The translations under genes were made by a program, and so were the position numbers. Shown here piece by piece: positions 25,475-34,998 of a DNA stretch of 48,930 nt. Origin of the DNA: Chloroflexota bacterium (GTDB taxonomy: Bacteria > Chloroflexota > Dormibacteria > Dormibacterales > Dormibacteraceae); contig VBIU01000062.1 of NCBI GenBank assembly GCA_005880945.1, positions 1 to 48,930 on the forward strand, in the 5' to 3' direction. The stretch's first letter is position 1, and every line of letters begins with the position of its first letter. The notes under the pieces were generated by a model that worked only from the letters and a program-made list of their open reading frames with translations, had not been told where the DNA came from and ran no database searches.

Positions 25475-26329
25475 CTGATCGTCGCCGGCCGGGGAAACCT
25501 CGGCCGCAGCCTTGCGCGCGGCCTGCGCGCGGCCGGGCACCGGGTGCGGCTGGTGAGCGCCCGAGCTGGCCTGACCAGGCTCATTCGGGATCTCGAATCC
25601 AAGGGCGGAGCTGTCGTGTTCCTGACCGTCCCCGACGGCGCCGTGGCGGCAGTCGCCGCCAAGCTGGCTGCCGCGGGCGCTGGCATTCCTGACACCGTCG
25701 GATTCGTCCATGCGAGCGGGGCGCTGCAGCTCGGCGCTCTGGCGCCCCTTGGCGAGCGCCATCCCGTCGGCTCATTTCACCCGCTGCGCTCGTTCCCCGA
25801 GCCCGGTCCGCCCGAAGCATTCGAGGGGATCGTCATCGCCGTCGACGCGACCAGGCCTTCGCTGCTCCGGGTGCTCGAGCGGCTCGCTCGCGACCTCGGG
25901 GCGAAGCCGAGAAGGGTCGAGGACAGCGAGCGAGCGCTCTACCACGCGGCCGCGGTCTTCGCATCCAACTACGTGGTTTCGCTGCTTGGCGAGGCCGCGA
26001 GCCTGCTCGAGGCTTCGGGGTGGAGCGAGCAGGAGGCGGTGCGTGGTCTGGCGCCACTGGCTGAAGGGGCCATCGCCAACGTCACGAAGCGCGGTCCGAC
26101 CGCGGCCCTCACCGGCCCGGTCCGCCGCGGCGACGCCCTGACGATCCGGCGCCACCTTGCTGCCCTGGGCGAGCTCGACGAGCGGCGCCACGGGGACCTT
26201 TATCGTATGCTCGGCGAAGTCGCGCTCGAGATCGCCAAACGGGCGGGTTTGGAGCCCGCGGCGGCCGAGCAAACGAGAAGGGCGCTGACCCGAAAAGTGG
26301 CAGCGACCCGAAGGAGACCTCGTAAATGA
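25475..26329 (+). CDS. Rossmann-like/DUF2520 NAD(P)-binding protein in the pan operon
   Basis: Two-domain dehydrogenase-like protein. LIVAGRGNLGRSLARGL is the dinucleotide-binding motif right at the N-terminus; SGALQLGAL and HPVGSFHPLRSFP are typical of the DUF2520 family, and an all-helical C-terminal domain follows (YHAAAVFASNYVV). The stop overlaps panB in ATGA. The family is repeatedly found beside panB/panC, and no panE is in view, so a ketopantoate-reductase-like role is a reasonable inference, not shown. Start problem: no ATG, GTG or TTG lies between 25340 (116 bp inside ftsH) and the first conserved strand. CTG 25475 sits directly before that strand and is used here; 25340 is the conventional alternative. 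Confidence 0.72.
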   Translation: MIVAGRGNLGRSLARGLRAAGHRVRLVSARAGLTRLIRDLESKGGAVVFLTVPDGAVAAVAAKLAAAGAGIPDTVGFVHASGALQLGALAPLGERHPVGSFHPLRSFPEPGPPEAFEGIVIAVDATRPSLLRVLERLARDLGAKPRRVEDSERALYHAAAVFASNYVVSLLGEAASLLEASGWSEQEAVRGLAPLAEGAIANVTKRGPTAALTGPVRRGDALTIRRHLAALGELDERRHGDLYRMLGEVALEIAKRAGLEPAAAEQTRRALTRKVAATRRRPRK

Positions 26330-27180
26330 CTACGGTCCTGGACGTCCAGCGGTTCAAGGATGAAGGCCGTCGGTTTGCGATGCTCACCGCATACGACTAC
26401 CTGAGCGCGCAGATACTCGACGAAGCCGGGATTCCAATTCTCTTGGTCGGCGACAGCCTCGGGATGGTTGTGCTCGGCTACCCGACGACCCTGCCCGTGA
26501 CCCTGGACGAGATGATCCATCACGCCAAGGCGGTCGCCCGCGGCTCGCGGCAGGCGATGCTCGTCGGCGACATGCCGTTCATGTCCTATCACGCGTCAAT
26601 CGAGCAGGCGATCACCAGCGCCGGGCGCTTCCTCCAGGAGGCCGGCATGCATGCGGTCAAGCTGGAGGGCGGCGGCCGGACTGTTGAGATCACCCGGCGG
26701 CTGACGGCCATCGGCATTCCTGTCATGGGCCACCTCGGGCTGACCCCACAGTTCGTGCACCAGATGGGCGGATTCAAGATCCAGGGCAAGAGCGAGGCGC
26801 AGGCGGCGCGCATCCTCGCCGATGCGAAGGACCTGCAGGAAGCGGGCGCGTTCAGCCTTGTGCTGGAAGGGGTGCCCAACGCCCTCGCCAGCCGCATCAC
26901 CCAGGAGGTTCGCATCCCGACCATCGGGATCGGCGCGGGCCCGGGCACAGATGGTCAGGTCCTCGTCCTCCACGACATGCTGGGACTGACCACCGGCAAG
27001 GCGCCGAAGTTCGTGAAGCGCTACGCCAACCTCGCGGACGAGATCGGAAAGGCCGCGCGACAGTTCGCCGGCGAGGTCGGCACCGGGGCTTTCCCCGGTC
27101 CCGAGCACTCGTACTCGGCCAACGGCGCCGCCCCCGCTGCGAAGGAGTCGCGAGAAGAGGTCAAGTACGGCGCCGGATAG
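26326..27180 (+). CDS. panB: 3-methyl-2-oxobutanoate hydroxymethyltransferase
   Basis: First committed step of pantothenate synthesis: transfers a hydroxymethyl group from methylene-THF to alpha-ketoisovalerate to give ketopantoate. Hallmarks are MLTAYDYLSAQ, LLVGDSLGMVVLGY, VGDMPFMSY, VKLEGGG, MGHLGLTPQ and IGIGAGPGTDGQVLVLHDM. Length 284 aa with a short variable tail. It starts at ATG 26326, overlapping the DUF2520 gene by 4 bp; panC follows 31 bp after the stop. A complete, orthodox PanB. Confidence 0.97.
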   Translation: MTTVLDVQRFKDEGRRFAMLTAYDYLSAQILDEAGIPILLVGDSLGMVVLGYPTTLPVTLDEMIHHAKAVARGSRQAMLVGDMPFMSYHASIEQAITSAGRFLQEAGMHAVKLEGGGRTVEITRRLTAIGIPVMGHLGLTPQFVHQMGGFKIQGKSEAQAARILADAKDLQEAGAFSLVLEGVPNALASRITQEVRIPTIGIGAGPGTDGQVLVLHDMLGLTTGKAPKFVKRYANLADEIGKAARQFAGEVGTGAFPGPEHSYSANGAAPAAKESREEVKYGAG

Positions 27181-27211
27181 CGCCCCGGCCGTCATCGAAA
27201 CCCCTGGTGCG

Positions 27212-28027
27212 ATGCTCGAGACCTCCCGCCGCTGGCGGCGCGAGGGCGATTCGGTGGGCCTCGTCCCGACCATGGGTGCGCTGCACGCCGGGCACATGAG
27301 CCTTGTGGAACGGGCCTGCCAGGACAACACGAAGGTCGTGGTCAGCGTCTTCGTGAATCCGCTTCAGTTCGGCCCGGCCGAGGATCTCGACCGCTACCCG
27401 GCCACTCCACAGCGCGACCTCGATCTCCTTCGTTCGGCCGGTGTCGCCGCCGTTTACATGCCAAGCGCAGAGACCATGTACCCAGCGGGGGCGACCACGC
27501 GGATCCAGGTCCACGGGGTGGCAGAACCCCTCGAGGGCGAGGCCCGCCCAGGCCATTTCGAGGGCGTCGCCACCGTCGTCGCCAAGCTGTTCAACGCCAT
27601 CGAGCCTGACCGAGCTTACTTCGGCCAGAAGGACGCGCAGCAGGCGGCGGTGGTGAAACGTCTGGCGCGGGACCTGGATACAGGGGTCGAGGTCTGCATT
27701 TGTCCAACCGTGCGCGAAGCAGACGGCCTGGCGCTCAGCTCCCGGAACGCCTACCTCGGCCCGGAGGAGCGCAAGGCGGCCGCCTCCATCAGCGCAGCCC
27801 TTCGCCGGGCCGCCAACTCATACGGCGCCGGCGAGCACGACCTCGAGCGCCTGCGTCGGGAGGTCCTGGAGGTCCTCGAAGCCGAGCCCCTGGCGAGGGT
27901 CGACTATGCCGCCCTGGTCGACGCTGAGACCTTCAGGCCTCCCGGAACCCTCGCCGTGCTGGCGGTCCGGATCGGGAAAACGCGCCTCATCGACAACCAC
28001 GACCTGGCTCAGCCCTTTCCTGGCTAA
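27212..28027 (+). CDS. panC: Pantoate-beta-alanine ligase
   Basis: Condenses pantoate and beta-alanine with ATP to give pantothenate. VPTMGALHAGHMSLV carries the HIGH-like motif; VFVNPLQFGP, YFGQKDAQQ, RDLDTGVEV and ALSSRNAYL (KMSKS-like Ser/Arg region) are present. ATG 27212 is the only canonical start, but the family's first strand is encoded upstream in the same frame (VIETPGAM, 27191-27214), and no ATG/GTG/TTG lies between the in-frame TGA at 27014 and 27212. The true start may be near-cognate (CTG 27137, or GTC/ATC at 27191-27196). Function is secure. Confidence 0.95.
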   Translation: MLETSRRWRREGDSVGLVPTMGALHAGHMSLVERACQDNTKVVVSVFVNPLQFGPAEDLDRYPATPQRDLDLLRSAGVAAVYMPSAETMYPAGATTRIQVHGVAEPLEGEARPGHFEGVATVVAKLFNAIEPDRAYFGQKDAQQAAVVKRLARDLDTGVEVCICPTVREADGLALSSRNAYLGPEERKAAASISAALRRAANSYGAGEHDLERLRREVLEVLEAEPLARVDYAALVDAETFRPPGTLAVLAVRIGKTRLIDNHDLAQPFPG

Positions 28028-28042
28028 ATCGAGGTTCTGCGG

Positions 28043-28048
28043 TACAAT
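28043..28048 (+). promoter_or_regulatory. Candidate -10 box TACAAT upstream of rpsA
   Basis: TACAAT lies about 70 bp upstream of the rpsA start in the short panC-rpsA gap. No clear -35 at the usual spacing is visible. The gap otherwise shows a G-rich Shine-Dalgarno (28103-28110). Confidence 0.35.
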
Positions 28049-28118
28049 TGGGGTTCGTACTGGCGGAGGCCGATTTGACGACCAACACCACACCAATAAT
28101 CCTAGGGGGGAAAGCGCG

Positions 28119-29312
28119 TTGTCCAATGAGTCCGGTGCCGTCCTGACAGAGCAAGAGGAGGTGACCGAAACAGACTCATCCGCGATGACGATGGAGGATT
28201 ACCTCCATTACGAGTCGGAGGCCTTCAAAACTCCCAACCACGGCGACATCGTGGATGGCATCGTGGTTCGAGTCGACGCCGATGAGGTGCTCGTCGACAT
28301 CGGGGCCAAGGCGGAAGGAGTCATCTCCAGCAAGGAGCTCGGTCTGCGAGGCGAGGTCGATTCGGTCGGCCTGGAGCCCGGTGACCAGATCAAGGTCTAC
28401 GTCCTCCAGCCGGAGAACGAAGAAGGCAACGTCGTCCTCAGCCTGCGCCGGGCCCGGGCCGAGACCACCTGGATCGTGGCCGCGGAGAAGCAGACCGACG
28501 GGTCAGTCATCGAGGCCGACGTACGGGAGCAGAACAAGGGCGGCCTGATCGTCAACGTCCTTGGGCTCCGCGGCTTCCTCCCCTCGAGCCAGGTGGCACG
28601 CGCTTATGCGGGCAGCCTGGAGTCCCTTGTCGGTCAGCGCATCCCCGTGAAGATCCTCGAGGTCAACCGGAAGCGCAACCGGCTCATCGTGAGCCAGAAG
28701 GCAGCCGAGGATGAGGATCGCGCGCGCAAGCGCGAGGACCTGTTCAGCCGCCTGCTGACCGGCACGACGGTCAAGGGCACGGTGTCCGGCATCACGAGCT
28801 ACGGTGCCTTCGTCGACATCGGCGGCGCCGACGGTCTGATCCACATCTCGGAGCTCTCGTGGGATCGGGTCTCCAAGGTCACCGACGTGCTCCAGCTCGG
28901 CGACGAGGTCACTGTCAAGGTGATCAAGCTCGACCCCGAGCAGACCCGCATTTCCCTTTCGCTCCGCCAGCTTCAGCAGGACCCCTGGGAAAAGCTCGTG
29001 CAGTCGATGCCGATCGGCTCGATCGTCGAGGGCCAGGTCACCAAGACGAAGAAGTACGGCGCCTTCCTTCAGATCATGGCCGGCATCGAAGGTTTGCTGC
29101 ACATCTCGGAGCTGTCGTGGGATCACGTCGAGCGAACCGAAGACGTGCTCAAGGTTGGGGAGACCCTCCAGGTCAAGGTGATCGGGATCGACACAGCCCG
29201 CCGAAGGATCTCGCTGAGCTTGAAGCAGCTTTCCGCTCCGCCGGCAAGCCTCGCAGCGAGCCGGAGCGACCGCCGGCCGGACGAGTATGAGGACGTGGAG
29301 GACGAGTCCTAG
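28119..29312 (+). CDS. rpsA: 30S ribosomal protein S1
   Basis: RNA-binding protein with four S1 (OB-fold) repeats in 397 aa, the Gram-positive-type four-domain form rather than the six-domain proteobacterial one. The repeats begin at about GDIVDGIVVRVDADEVLVDI, SVIEADVREQNKGGLIVNV, TTVKGTVSGITSYGAFVDI and SIVEGQVTKTKKYGAFLQI; the last two carry the tight HISELSWD motif. An acidic N-terminal leader (TEQEEVTETDSS) and acidic C-terminus flank them. TTG 28119 is preceded by an AGGGGGG ribosome-binding site 9 nt upstream. Upstream in-frame codons back to 27906 overlap panC and are not S1-like. Confidence 0.96.
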   Translation: MSNESGAVLTEQEEVTETDSSAMTMEDYLHYESEAFKTPNHGDIVDGIVVRVDADEVLVDIGAKAEGVISSKELGLRGEVDSVGLEPGDQIKVYVLQPENEEGNVVLSLRRARAETTWIVAAEKQTDGSVIEADVREQNKGGLIVNVLGLRGFLPSSQVARAYAGSLESLVGQRIPVKILEVNRKRNRLIVSQKAAEDEDRARKREDLFSRLLTGTTVKGTVSGITSYGAFVDIGGADGLIHISELSWDRVSKVTDVLQLGDEVTVKVIKLDPEQTRISLSLRQLQQDPWEKLVQSMPIGSIVEGQVTKTKKYGAFLQIMAGIEGLLHISELSWDHVERTEDVLKVGETLQVKVIGIDTARRRISLSLKQLSAPPASLAASRSDRRPDEYEDVEDES

Positions 29313-29324
29313 CCGGACTCGAGC

Positions 29325-30950
29325 TCACTCGGCGATCGGCAGCACCTGCTCAAAGTTCGATGGCGGCACGCCCTTGCCTGCCAGGCGCTGCCGTGCGGGG
29401 ACGAAGTACGGATCGATCTTGAGCGCCATCAGGTAGTACGCGCGCGCATCGGCTGAGTGACCGAGCGCCACCTCGGCGTCGCCGATGTCTACATAGAGCT
29501 GAGGGTCGCTCTCGCCTTGATGTGCAGCGACCTTCATCTCCTGAAGGCCGCCGATTGGGAACCCCCTGGCGACCAAGCTCTTGCCAAACACCCAGGCATA
29601 GCGACCCTGAATAGGATCGGCTGCGGCTGCCAGCTCGAGCTTGCCCTGGTAGTACCAGATGTCGGCAAGGATCGGTGCCACCCCAAGCCAGACGACCACC
29701 ACCGCCAGCAAGGCGGCGGCGAGCGAGCGAAGCGCACGCTGGCGTGGTACCGGGTCCGGCCGGCCAGGCTGGGTTGAGCCGGCTGTCTCGCTCGCTCGCA
29801 CACCTGACCAGGCGGTGCCCGCCAGGAGCCAGAAGGCGCCCGTGGCGGGAGCCCAGTCGAAGTTGAACAAGACCCAGACGGTGTAGCCGATGCACGCCGC
29901 GGCCAGCGGGCCGACCGAGGCGCCGAGGCGCCAGCGCCACACGCCGCGCAGCCAAACGACCAGGACCCATCCCAGCGCCGCCAACCCAACCAGACCCTGG
30001 GTGGCCGCGATGTCGAGCGGCCCCGAATGAGCCCGATCGACCTGGGGGGCCCAGTCTCCGCTCAGGAACTGTCCGAATACGAGCCCGGTCGCGTCCTCAC
30101 CCCATCCTGTCAAAGGTCGGGCGGCGATCATGTGAACGGCATCCGGCCACAGGTGAAGCCGGGTGGGTCCGGGGTCGTCGTTGAGAAGGCGTAGAGGAGA
30201 GAGCAGGATCGCGAGGAGGGCGGCACCGACGACGGCAGCCGCCGCCAATGTTCCCCACAACGCCTTGCGTCCCTTGAGCTGAAAGACGGCCAGGGCGAGG
30301 CAGCCAGCAAGTGCGCCGAGCCCGCCGCTGCGCGAAGTGCTCGCCACCAGGGCGATCACCATCACGAGGACACCGATCCACCACGCGACGACGAACCGGC
30401 CGCCCCGCAGCCCCCGGGCCACGGCGAGCGGAATCGACATGGCCAGCAGGGCCCCCAGCAGGTTGGCATTGCCGAGATTGCCGTCCGGCCGGTAGTCGAT
30501 CTCGTGGTTGGTGAGCATCACCTGCTGCACGAGGGCCTGCACTGAGGCGATCGCGGTTCCGAATACAAGGGCTGGAACGACAAGGTCGCGCGACCGCCGG
30601 TCCCGCAGGAGCCAGACGGGAACCGCCAGCAGAGCCAGGTAGCTGAGCCGGACCGGCATCGACTCGTAGCGCGTATACGAGCCGGCCAGGCTCACCCCCT
30701 GGTTGACCGAGAAGTCGTACGCCAGGGTCGCGGCCAGGATGGCGGCGAGCAGCGGCAGCCGCAGCGAACCAAGCCGGGGTCCTCCCGGCAGCAACAGAGC
30801 GAGGCCCGCGCCCAGGCCGGCGCCCGCGATGACGATGCTGGCGCGAGGCAGGATGTAGGAATCGACGGCGATGGGTATAAAGACGGTGGGCAGCGCCAGG
30901 GCGATCGCCGCGGGGAGAAAACCGCCGAGGCGCTCAAGTAGCGGCCTCAT
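29325..30950 (-). CDS. O-antigen ligase-like (Wzy_C) membrane protein with C-terminal TPR
   Basis: Polytopic protein (541 aa) with about ten to twelve TM segments. The Wzy_C region is marked by VASTSRSGGLGALAGC and by a long extracytoplasmic loop (PLTGWGEDATGLVFGQF, then RAHSGPLDIAATQGLVGL) that carries the Arg/His expected in ligases and polymerases. The last about 70 residues form one or two TPR-like helical pairs (YVDIGDAEVALGHSADARAY). It may ligate or polymerise a surface glycan, perhaps the product of the 3630-12047 locus, 18 kb away; that link is inference. It converges with rpsA and is divergent from clpC. Confidence 0.8.
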   Translation of the reverse strand: MRPLLERLGGFLPAAIALALPTVFIPIAVDSYILPRASIVIAGAGLGAGLALLLPGGPRLGSLRLPLLAAILAATLAYDFSVNQGVSLAGSYTRYESMPVRLSYLALLAVPVWLLRDRRSRDLVVPALVFGTAIASVQALVQQVMLTNHEIDYRPDGNLGNANLLGALLAMSIPLAVARGLRGGRFVVAWWIGVLVMVIALVASTSRSGGLGALAGCLALAVFQLKGRKALWGTLAAAAVVGAALLAILLSPLRLLNDDPGPTRLHLWPDAVHMIAARPLTGWGEDATGLVFGQFLSGDWAPQVDRAHSGPLDIAATQGLVGLAALGWVLVVWLRGVWRWRLGASVGPLAAACIGYTVWVLFNFDWAPATGAFWLLAGTAWSGVRASETAGSTQPGRPDPVPRQRALRSLAAALLAVVVVWLGVAPILADIWYYQGKLELAAAADPIQGRYAWVFGKSLVARGFPIGGLQEMKVAAHQGESDPQLYVDIGDAEVALGHSADARAYYLMALKIDPYFVPARQRLAGKGVPPSNFEQVLPIAE

Positions 30951-31080
30951 ACGTCTCCACTAAAGGAAATCCGCCGGTTGAGTTGTTCGTTATATTAGGG
31001 GCGAGGTACCGCCGGGTATCCCAAAACAGATAGAGGAGGTGCTGGCCCCACCCTAACCGTCGTAGTCCAGGAGGAAGATC
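30951..31080. promoter_or_regulatory. Divergent intergenic region between Wzy_C-like gene and clpC
   Basis: 130 bp with an AT-rich core (GTTATATTA, 30989-30997) that could supply -10 elements on both strands, and two AGGAGG tracts (31033-31038 and 31069-31074). The second is the clpC ribosome-binding site, 6 nt before its TTG. I see no CIRCE, CtsR or complete HspR/HAIR operator, though TTGAGT (30978-30983) matches a HAIR half-site. Confidence 0.45.
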
Positions 31081-33579
31081 TTGTATCCGTTTGAACGATT
31101 TACTGAGCGAGCCAAGAAGGTTCTGACGCTCGCCCAAGAAGAAGCAGAACGATCGCACCACAGCTATATCGGAACAGAGCACTTGCTCCTGGGTCTGCTA
31201 CGTGAAGGCGAGGGCCTGGCCGCCAAGGTTCTGAACAACCTTGGCGTGGAGATCGGCAAGGTCCGCCAGACCATCGAGTCGGTTCTGGGCCGCAACGAGC
31301 GGATCATCATCCAGCAGATCATTCCTACGTCCCGCGTCAAGAAGGTCATCGAGATCTCCTTTGAGGAAGCGCGACGGATGGGCCACAACTACGTGGGCAC
31401 CGAGCACCTGTTGCTCGGTCTCCTGATCGAGGGCGAGGGCATCGCCGCGCACGTCCTCGAGGACCTCGGCGCAACGCTGGAGAAGGTGCGCTCCGAGATC
31501 GAGCGCCTGCTGCACGACTCGAGCGCGGAGACCGAGGCCGAGCCTGCGCCCAAGAAGCCGTCGAAGACCCCGCTTCTCGACCAGTTCGGTCGCGATCTGA
31601 CGGAGCTGGCGCGTCGCAATCAGCTCGATCCCGTCATCGGCCGGGAGATGGAGATCGAGCGGGTGATCCAGATTCTCAGCCGGCGCACCAAGAACAATCC
31701 CGCGCTCATCGGCGAGCCCGGCGTTGGCAAGACCGCCATCGCCGAAGGACTTGCACAGCAGATCAACCTGGGCAACGTGCCCGAGTCGCTCCAGCACAAG
31801 CGGGTGCTCACGCTCGACATGGGCGCTCTGGTCGCGGGTACCAAATACCGCGGTGAATTCGAGGAGAGGTTGAAGAAGATCCTCGACGAGATTCGCTCGA
31901 GTCGCGAGGTCGTGCTGTTCATTGACGAGCTGCACACGCTGGTTGGGGCCGGTGCGGCGGAAGGCGCGATCGACGCCGCCAACATCCTCAAACCCGCGCT
32001 CGCGCGCGGCGAGATTCAGTGCATCGGCGCGACCACGCTCAACGAGTACCGCAAGTACATCGAGAAAGACGCTGCCCTCGAGCGCAGGTTCCAGCCGGTC
32101 TTCGTCGACCAGCCGACGCTGGCCGAGACGATCGACATCCTCAATGGCGTCAAGTCGCTTTACGAGAAGCACCACAGGGTCACGATCACCGATGCGGCGG
32201 TTCACGCCGCGGCCGTGTTGAGCGACCGCTACGTCAGCGACCGTGCACTCCCCGACAAGGCGATCGACCTCATCGACGAAGCGTCAGCGCGCGTCCGCAT
32301 GAAGCTCACGACCACACCGGACGACCTCAAGGAACTCCAGAAGGAGATCAAGAAGCACCGCACCGACCAGGATGAGTCGGTCAACAAGCAGGACTTCGAG
32401 GCCGCCGCAAGCGTGCGCGACAAGGTGAAGAAGCTGCAGGACAAGCTCGCCGTCAAGGAGGCCGCCTGGCGCGACAAGCTCGGGGAGACCGTCCCCGAGG
32501 TCGGCGAGGAGGACATCGCCCAGATCGTTGCGGCGTGGACTGGCGTGCCCGTCTCCCGCCTCGTCGAGGAAGAGACCGCGCGGCTTCTGCGCATGGAAGA
32601 AGAGATCCACAAGCGGATGGTCGGTCAGGATGAGGCGATCGTCACCGTGTCGCAGGCCGTGCGACGCGCGCGCGCCGGTCTGAAGGACCCACGCCGGCCG
32701 ATTGGATCATTCATATTCCTGGGCCCGACTGGAATCGGAAAGACGGAGCTGGCGCGAGCGCTCGCCGAGTACCTCTTCGATTCGGAGGATGCGCTCATCA
32801 AGCTCGACATGTCGGAGTTCATGGAGCGTCACACCACCGCTCGGCTGGTCGGCTCACCTCCAGGGTACGTCGGCTACGACGAGGGCGGTCAGCTGACCGA
32901 GGCGGTGCGCCGGCGACCCTACGCGGTGATCCTGTTCGACGAGATCGAGAAGGCGCACCCCGAGGTGTTCAACATGCTCCTTCAGATCCTCGAGGACGGA
33001 AGGCTCAGCGACGCGAAGGGCAAGATCGTCAACTTCGCGAATACCGTGATCATCATGACGTCGAACCTGGGCATCCGCGATGTGAACCAGGCCGGGACCT
33101 CGCTCGGTTTCCAGCCGGCTGTGGTCGATGAAGCCGACGAGGTCGAGCGCCGCCACAAGAACACGAAGGAAAAGATCGACGAGGAGCTCAAGCGGATGTT
33201 CCGCCCTGAGTTCCTCAACCGGGTTGACGCGGTGGTCGTCTTCAAGAGCCTGACCACGGGGCAGATCCGTCAGATCGTCGATCTGCAGCTGCAGAAGCTG
33301 GGGAAGCACCTGGTGGAGCAGCAGATAACCATCGAGGTCACCGACGCGGCAAAAGATCTACTCGCCAAGGAGGGCTACGACCGCATCTACGGCGCGCGCC
33401 CGCTGCGGCGTGTCATCACGAGCAGGATCGAAGACCAGCTGTCGGAGCACCTGCTGCGCGGAAAGATCGCGCGAGGCGACACGGTCCAGATCGACGTGGA
33501 TGGCGAAGAAGGGCTGAAGTTCACGCCGGTCAAGCACCGGCACAAGGAGCCGGCGGGCGCGGCTGCCGCCAAGCCTTAG
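31081..33579 (+). CDS. clpC: ATP-dependent Clp protease ATPase ClpC
   Basis: Hexameric unfoldase that feeds ClpP. The N-domain has two Clp_N repeats ([39 protein letters not shown]). AAA-1 has Walker [10 protein letters not shown] (about 211). A UVR motif follows in the middle domain ([20 protein letters not shown], about 440). AAA-2 has GPTGIGKTE (about 547), and a ClpB_D2-like end finishes the protein. The UVR motif and the M-domain length separate ClpC from ClpB and ClpA. 832 aa. TTG 31081 has an excellent AGGAGG 6 nt upstream. No McsA/McsB or CtsR genes are adjacent. Confidence 0.97.
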   Translation: MYPFERFTERAKKVLTLAQEEAERSHHSYIGTEHLLLGLLREGEGLAAKVLNNLGVEIGKVRQTIESVLGRNERIIIQQIIPTSRVKKVIEISFEEARRMGHNYVGTEHLLLGLLIEGEGIAAHVLEDLGATLEKVRSEIERLLHDSSAETEAEPAPKKPSKTPLLDQFGRDLTELARRNQLDPVIGREMEIERVIQILSRRTKNNPALIGEPGVGKTAIAEGLAQQINLGNVPESLQHKRVLTLDMGALVAGTKYRGEFEERLKKILDEIRSSREVVLFIDELHTLVGAGAAEGAIDAANILKPALARGEIQCIGATTLNEYRKYIEKDAALERRFQPVFVDQPTLAETIDILNGVKSLYEKHHRVTITDAAVHAAAVLSDRYVSDRALPDKAIDLIDEASARVRMKLTTTPDDLKELQKEIKKHRTDQDESVNKQDFEAAASVRDKVKKLQDKLAVKEAAWRDKLGETVPEVGEEDIAQIVAAWTGVPVSRLVEEETARLLRMEEEIHKRMVGQDEAIVTVSQAVRRARAGLKDPRRPIGSFIFLGPTGIGKTELARALAEYLFDSEDALIKLDMSEFMERHTTARLVGSPPGYVGYDEGGQLTEAVRRRPYAVILFDEIEKAHPEVFNMLLQILEDGRLSDAKGKIVNFANTVIIMTSNLGIRDVNQAGTSLGFQPAVVDEADEVERRHKNTKEKIDEELKRMFRPEFLNRVDAVVVFKSLTTGQIRQIVDLQLQKLGKHLVEQQITIEVTDAAKDLLAKEGYDRIYGARPLRRVITSRIEDQLSEHLLRGKIARGDTVQIDVDGEEGLKFTPVKHRHKEPAGAAAAKP

Positions 33580-33601
33580 CTTCCGTTTCGCGAGCTCTTG
33601 A

Positions 33602-33621
33602 CAGGCTGGCTTGTCAGCCTG
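33602..33621. terminator. Hairpin between convergent clpC and receiver gene
   Basis: CAGGCTG (33602-33608) and CAGCCTG (33615-33621) form a perfect 7-bp stem with a 6-nt loop in the 62-bp convergent gap. No T-run on either strand, so it is at best a weak bidirectional terminator or processing site. Confidence 0.35.
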
Positions 33622-33641
33622 GAACATGCTGGCTACGCCGG

Positions 33642-34040
33642 TCAAGACTTGAGCCACCGTTCGAGACCTTCCGTCAGCTTGGCCGGGGTCGTCTCGGCCT
33701 TGATCAGATGGTCCAGGACGCCGAGCTTGGCCACGCGATCACCAAGCTCCCTCAGGCTGTAGTTGGAGAGAATCACCACGCGGACATGCTTGGTAGCCGG
33801 ATCGCTGCGTAGGGCCTGCAGAACGCCGACCCCATCCAGCTTGGGCAGGCGGATGTCCAGAAAGATGATGTCGGGCAGCTCGCGACGCACCATCTCGAGA
33901 GCCATCTCTCCATCGAAGGCGACGTCCACACGATAGCCGTCGAGCTCGAGCTTCAGCTTGTACATCTGGGCGACCGAGCGGTCGTCTTCGATAAGCAACA
34001 CCCGGACAGCATCTCGCCCCCCAGGCGAGCTTCTGGTCAC
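33642..34040 (-). CDS. Single-domain (CheY-like) response regulator
   Basis: Stand-alone receiver of 132 aa with no output domain. LLIEDDRSVAQMY gives the acidic pair, IIFLDIRLPKLDG the phospho-acceptor Asp, VVILSNYS the Thr/Ser switch and HLIKAETTP the conserved Lys. It resembles receivers that relay phosphate or act by protein contact. GTG 34040 is used; GTG 34001, just before VLLIEDD, is equally plausible and matches the usual family start better. No cognate kinase is nearby. Confidence 0.9.
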   Translation of the reverse strand: MTRSSPGGRDAVRVLLIEDDRSVAQMYKLKLELDGYRVDVAFDGEMALEMVRRELPDIIFLDIRLPKLDGVGVLQALRSDPATKHVRVVILSNYSLRELGDRVAKLGVLDHLIKAETTPAKLTEGLERWLKS

Positions 34041-34152
34041 CTCCGCACCCCCATGACTGAGCGTACGACAAGTTCCCCTTCGCGGCCGCTTCGAGCAGAA
34101 CGTCCGCGAGCATCACCGACGGAGTGGACGTAGCGCGACAATTGGTCGCACA

Positions 34153-34998
34153 TTGAGCGCGCCCGCACCCCTGCGCCTGCGCCCGTTAGAAGTCGGCGAC
34201 CTGCTCGACGAGACGTTCCGAATGTACCGTCGCCACTTCTTCTTGTTCGCCGGGATATCGGTGATCCTCTCCATCCCGCTTGCCGCATTGGCGGGTTACG
34301 GCTTCTTCAGCCTGTTCTCGAGCCTCGTCGCGCAGACCGGGACCGACCAGCCCGTCGACTTCACCACCTTGACCCCGTCCCTGACCGCGTTCGCGCTGTT
34401 TCTTGTCCTGAACATCGCGCTGTACCCGCTTCTGTACGGCTCGATCACCTACGCCGTATGCGAATCCGCACTCGGTCGGCCCGTGACGCTCTGGGGTGCG
34501 TTGCGAGGCGCTTTGCGCCGCTATTTCCAGATACTTGGGTTCCTCGTCCTCATCGGGCTCATGGCGTTCGTTTTCTGCTTGCTTCCGCTCTGGATCTGGA
34601 TCTGGGTCGGATGGATCGCAGTCATGCCCGTCATGTTTATCGAGAACACGGGGTTGATCGCGGCGATGGGCCGCAGCTGGCGACTCGTGGAGGGACGCTG
34701 GTGGCACACCCTCCTCATCGTGTTCCTGATCGTCGTCCTCATCTATGTGGTCAGTGCGGCATTGGGCGCGTTTCTGTACTTGGGCCAGACCTTGTTGCAG
34801 ATCATCCTGTCGAGCTACCTGGGCCTCGGCATTGCCGAGGCGGCGAACATCATCGTCAGCGCTCTGATCAATCCCATCCTGCAGATCGCCATCGTTTTGA
34901 TCTACTTCGACCTTCGTGTGCGCAAGGAAGGTCTCGACCTCTTTCAGCTCGCCGAGCACGTGAGCAGTCCGACATCACCGGCCGCGAGCGCTCTCTGA
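34153..34998 (+). CDS. Polytopic membrane protein, GPDPase-membrane-domain-like
   Basis: 281-aa protein with a conserved cytoplasmic N-terminal motif (RPLEVGDLLDETFRMYRRHF) typical of membrane proteins annotated as the glycerophosphoryl-diester-phosphodiesterase membrane domain/DUF975-like family. Six hydrophobic segments follow, including the LPLWIWIWVGWIAVMPVMFIE stretch ahead of the SWRLVEGRWWHTL loop. No catalytic residues are apparent; function unknown. TTG 34153 is used. It opens the MoxR/DUF58 cluster and overlaps the next gene by 4 bp if that gene begins at CTG 34995. Confidence 0.72.
   Translation: MSAPAPLRLRPLEVGDLLDETFRMYRRHFFLFAGISVILSIPLAALAGYGFFSLFSSLVAQTGTDQPVDFTTLTPSLTAFALFLVLNIALYPLLYGSITYAVCESALGRPVTLWGALRGALRRYFQILGFLVLIGLMAFVFCLLPLWIWIWVGWIAVMPVMFIENTGLIAAMGRSWRLVEGRWWHTLLIVFLIVVLIYVVSAALGAFLYLGQTLLQIILSSYLGLGIAEAANIIVSALINPILQIAIVLIYFDLRVRKEGLDLFQLAEHVSSPTSPAASAL

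Noticed and set aside
24280-25695. 471-codon minus-strand open frame antisense to ftsH
   Set aside because: Shadow of ftsH; charged low-complexity translation without domain features.
30951-31080. CIRCE, CtsR or HspR operator for clpC
   Set aside because: Only a single TTGAGT half-site is present; none of the full operator patterns is found.
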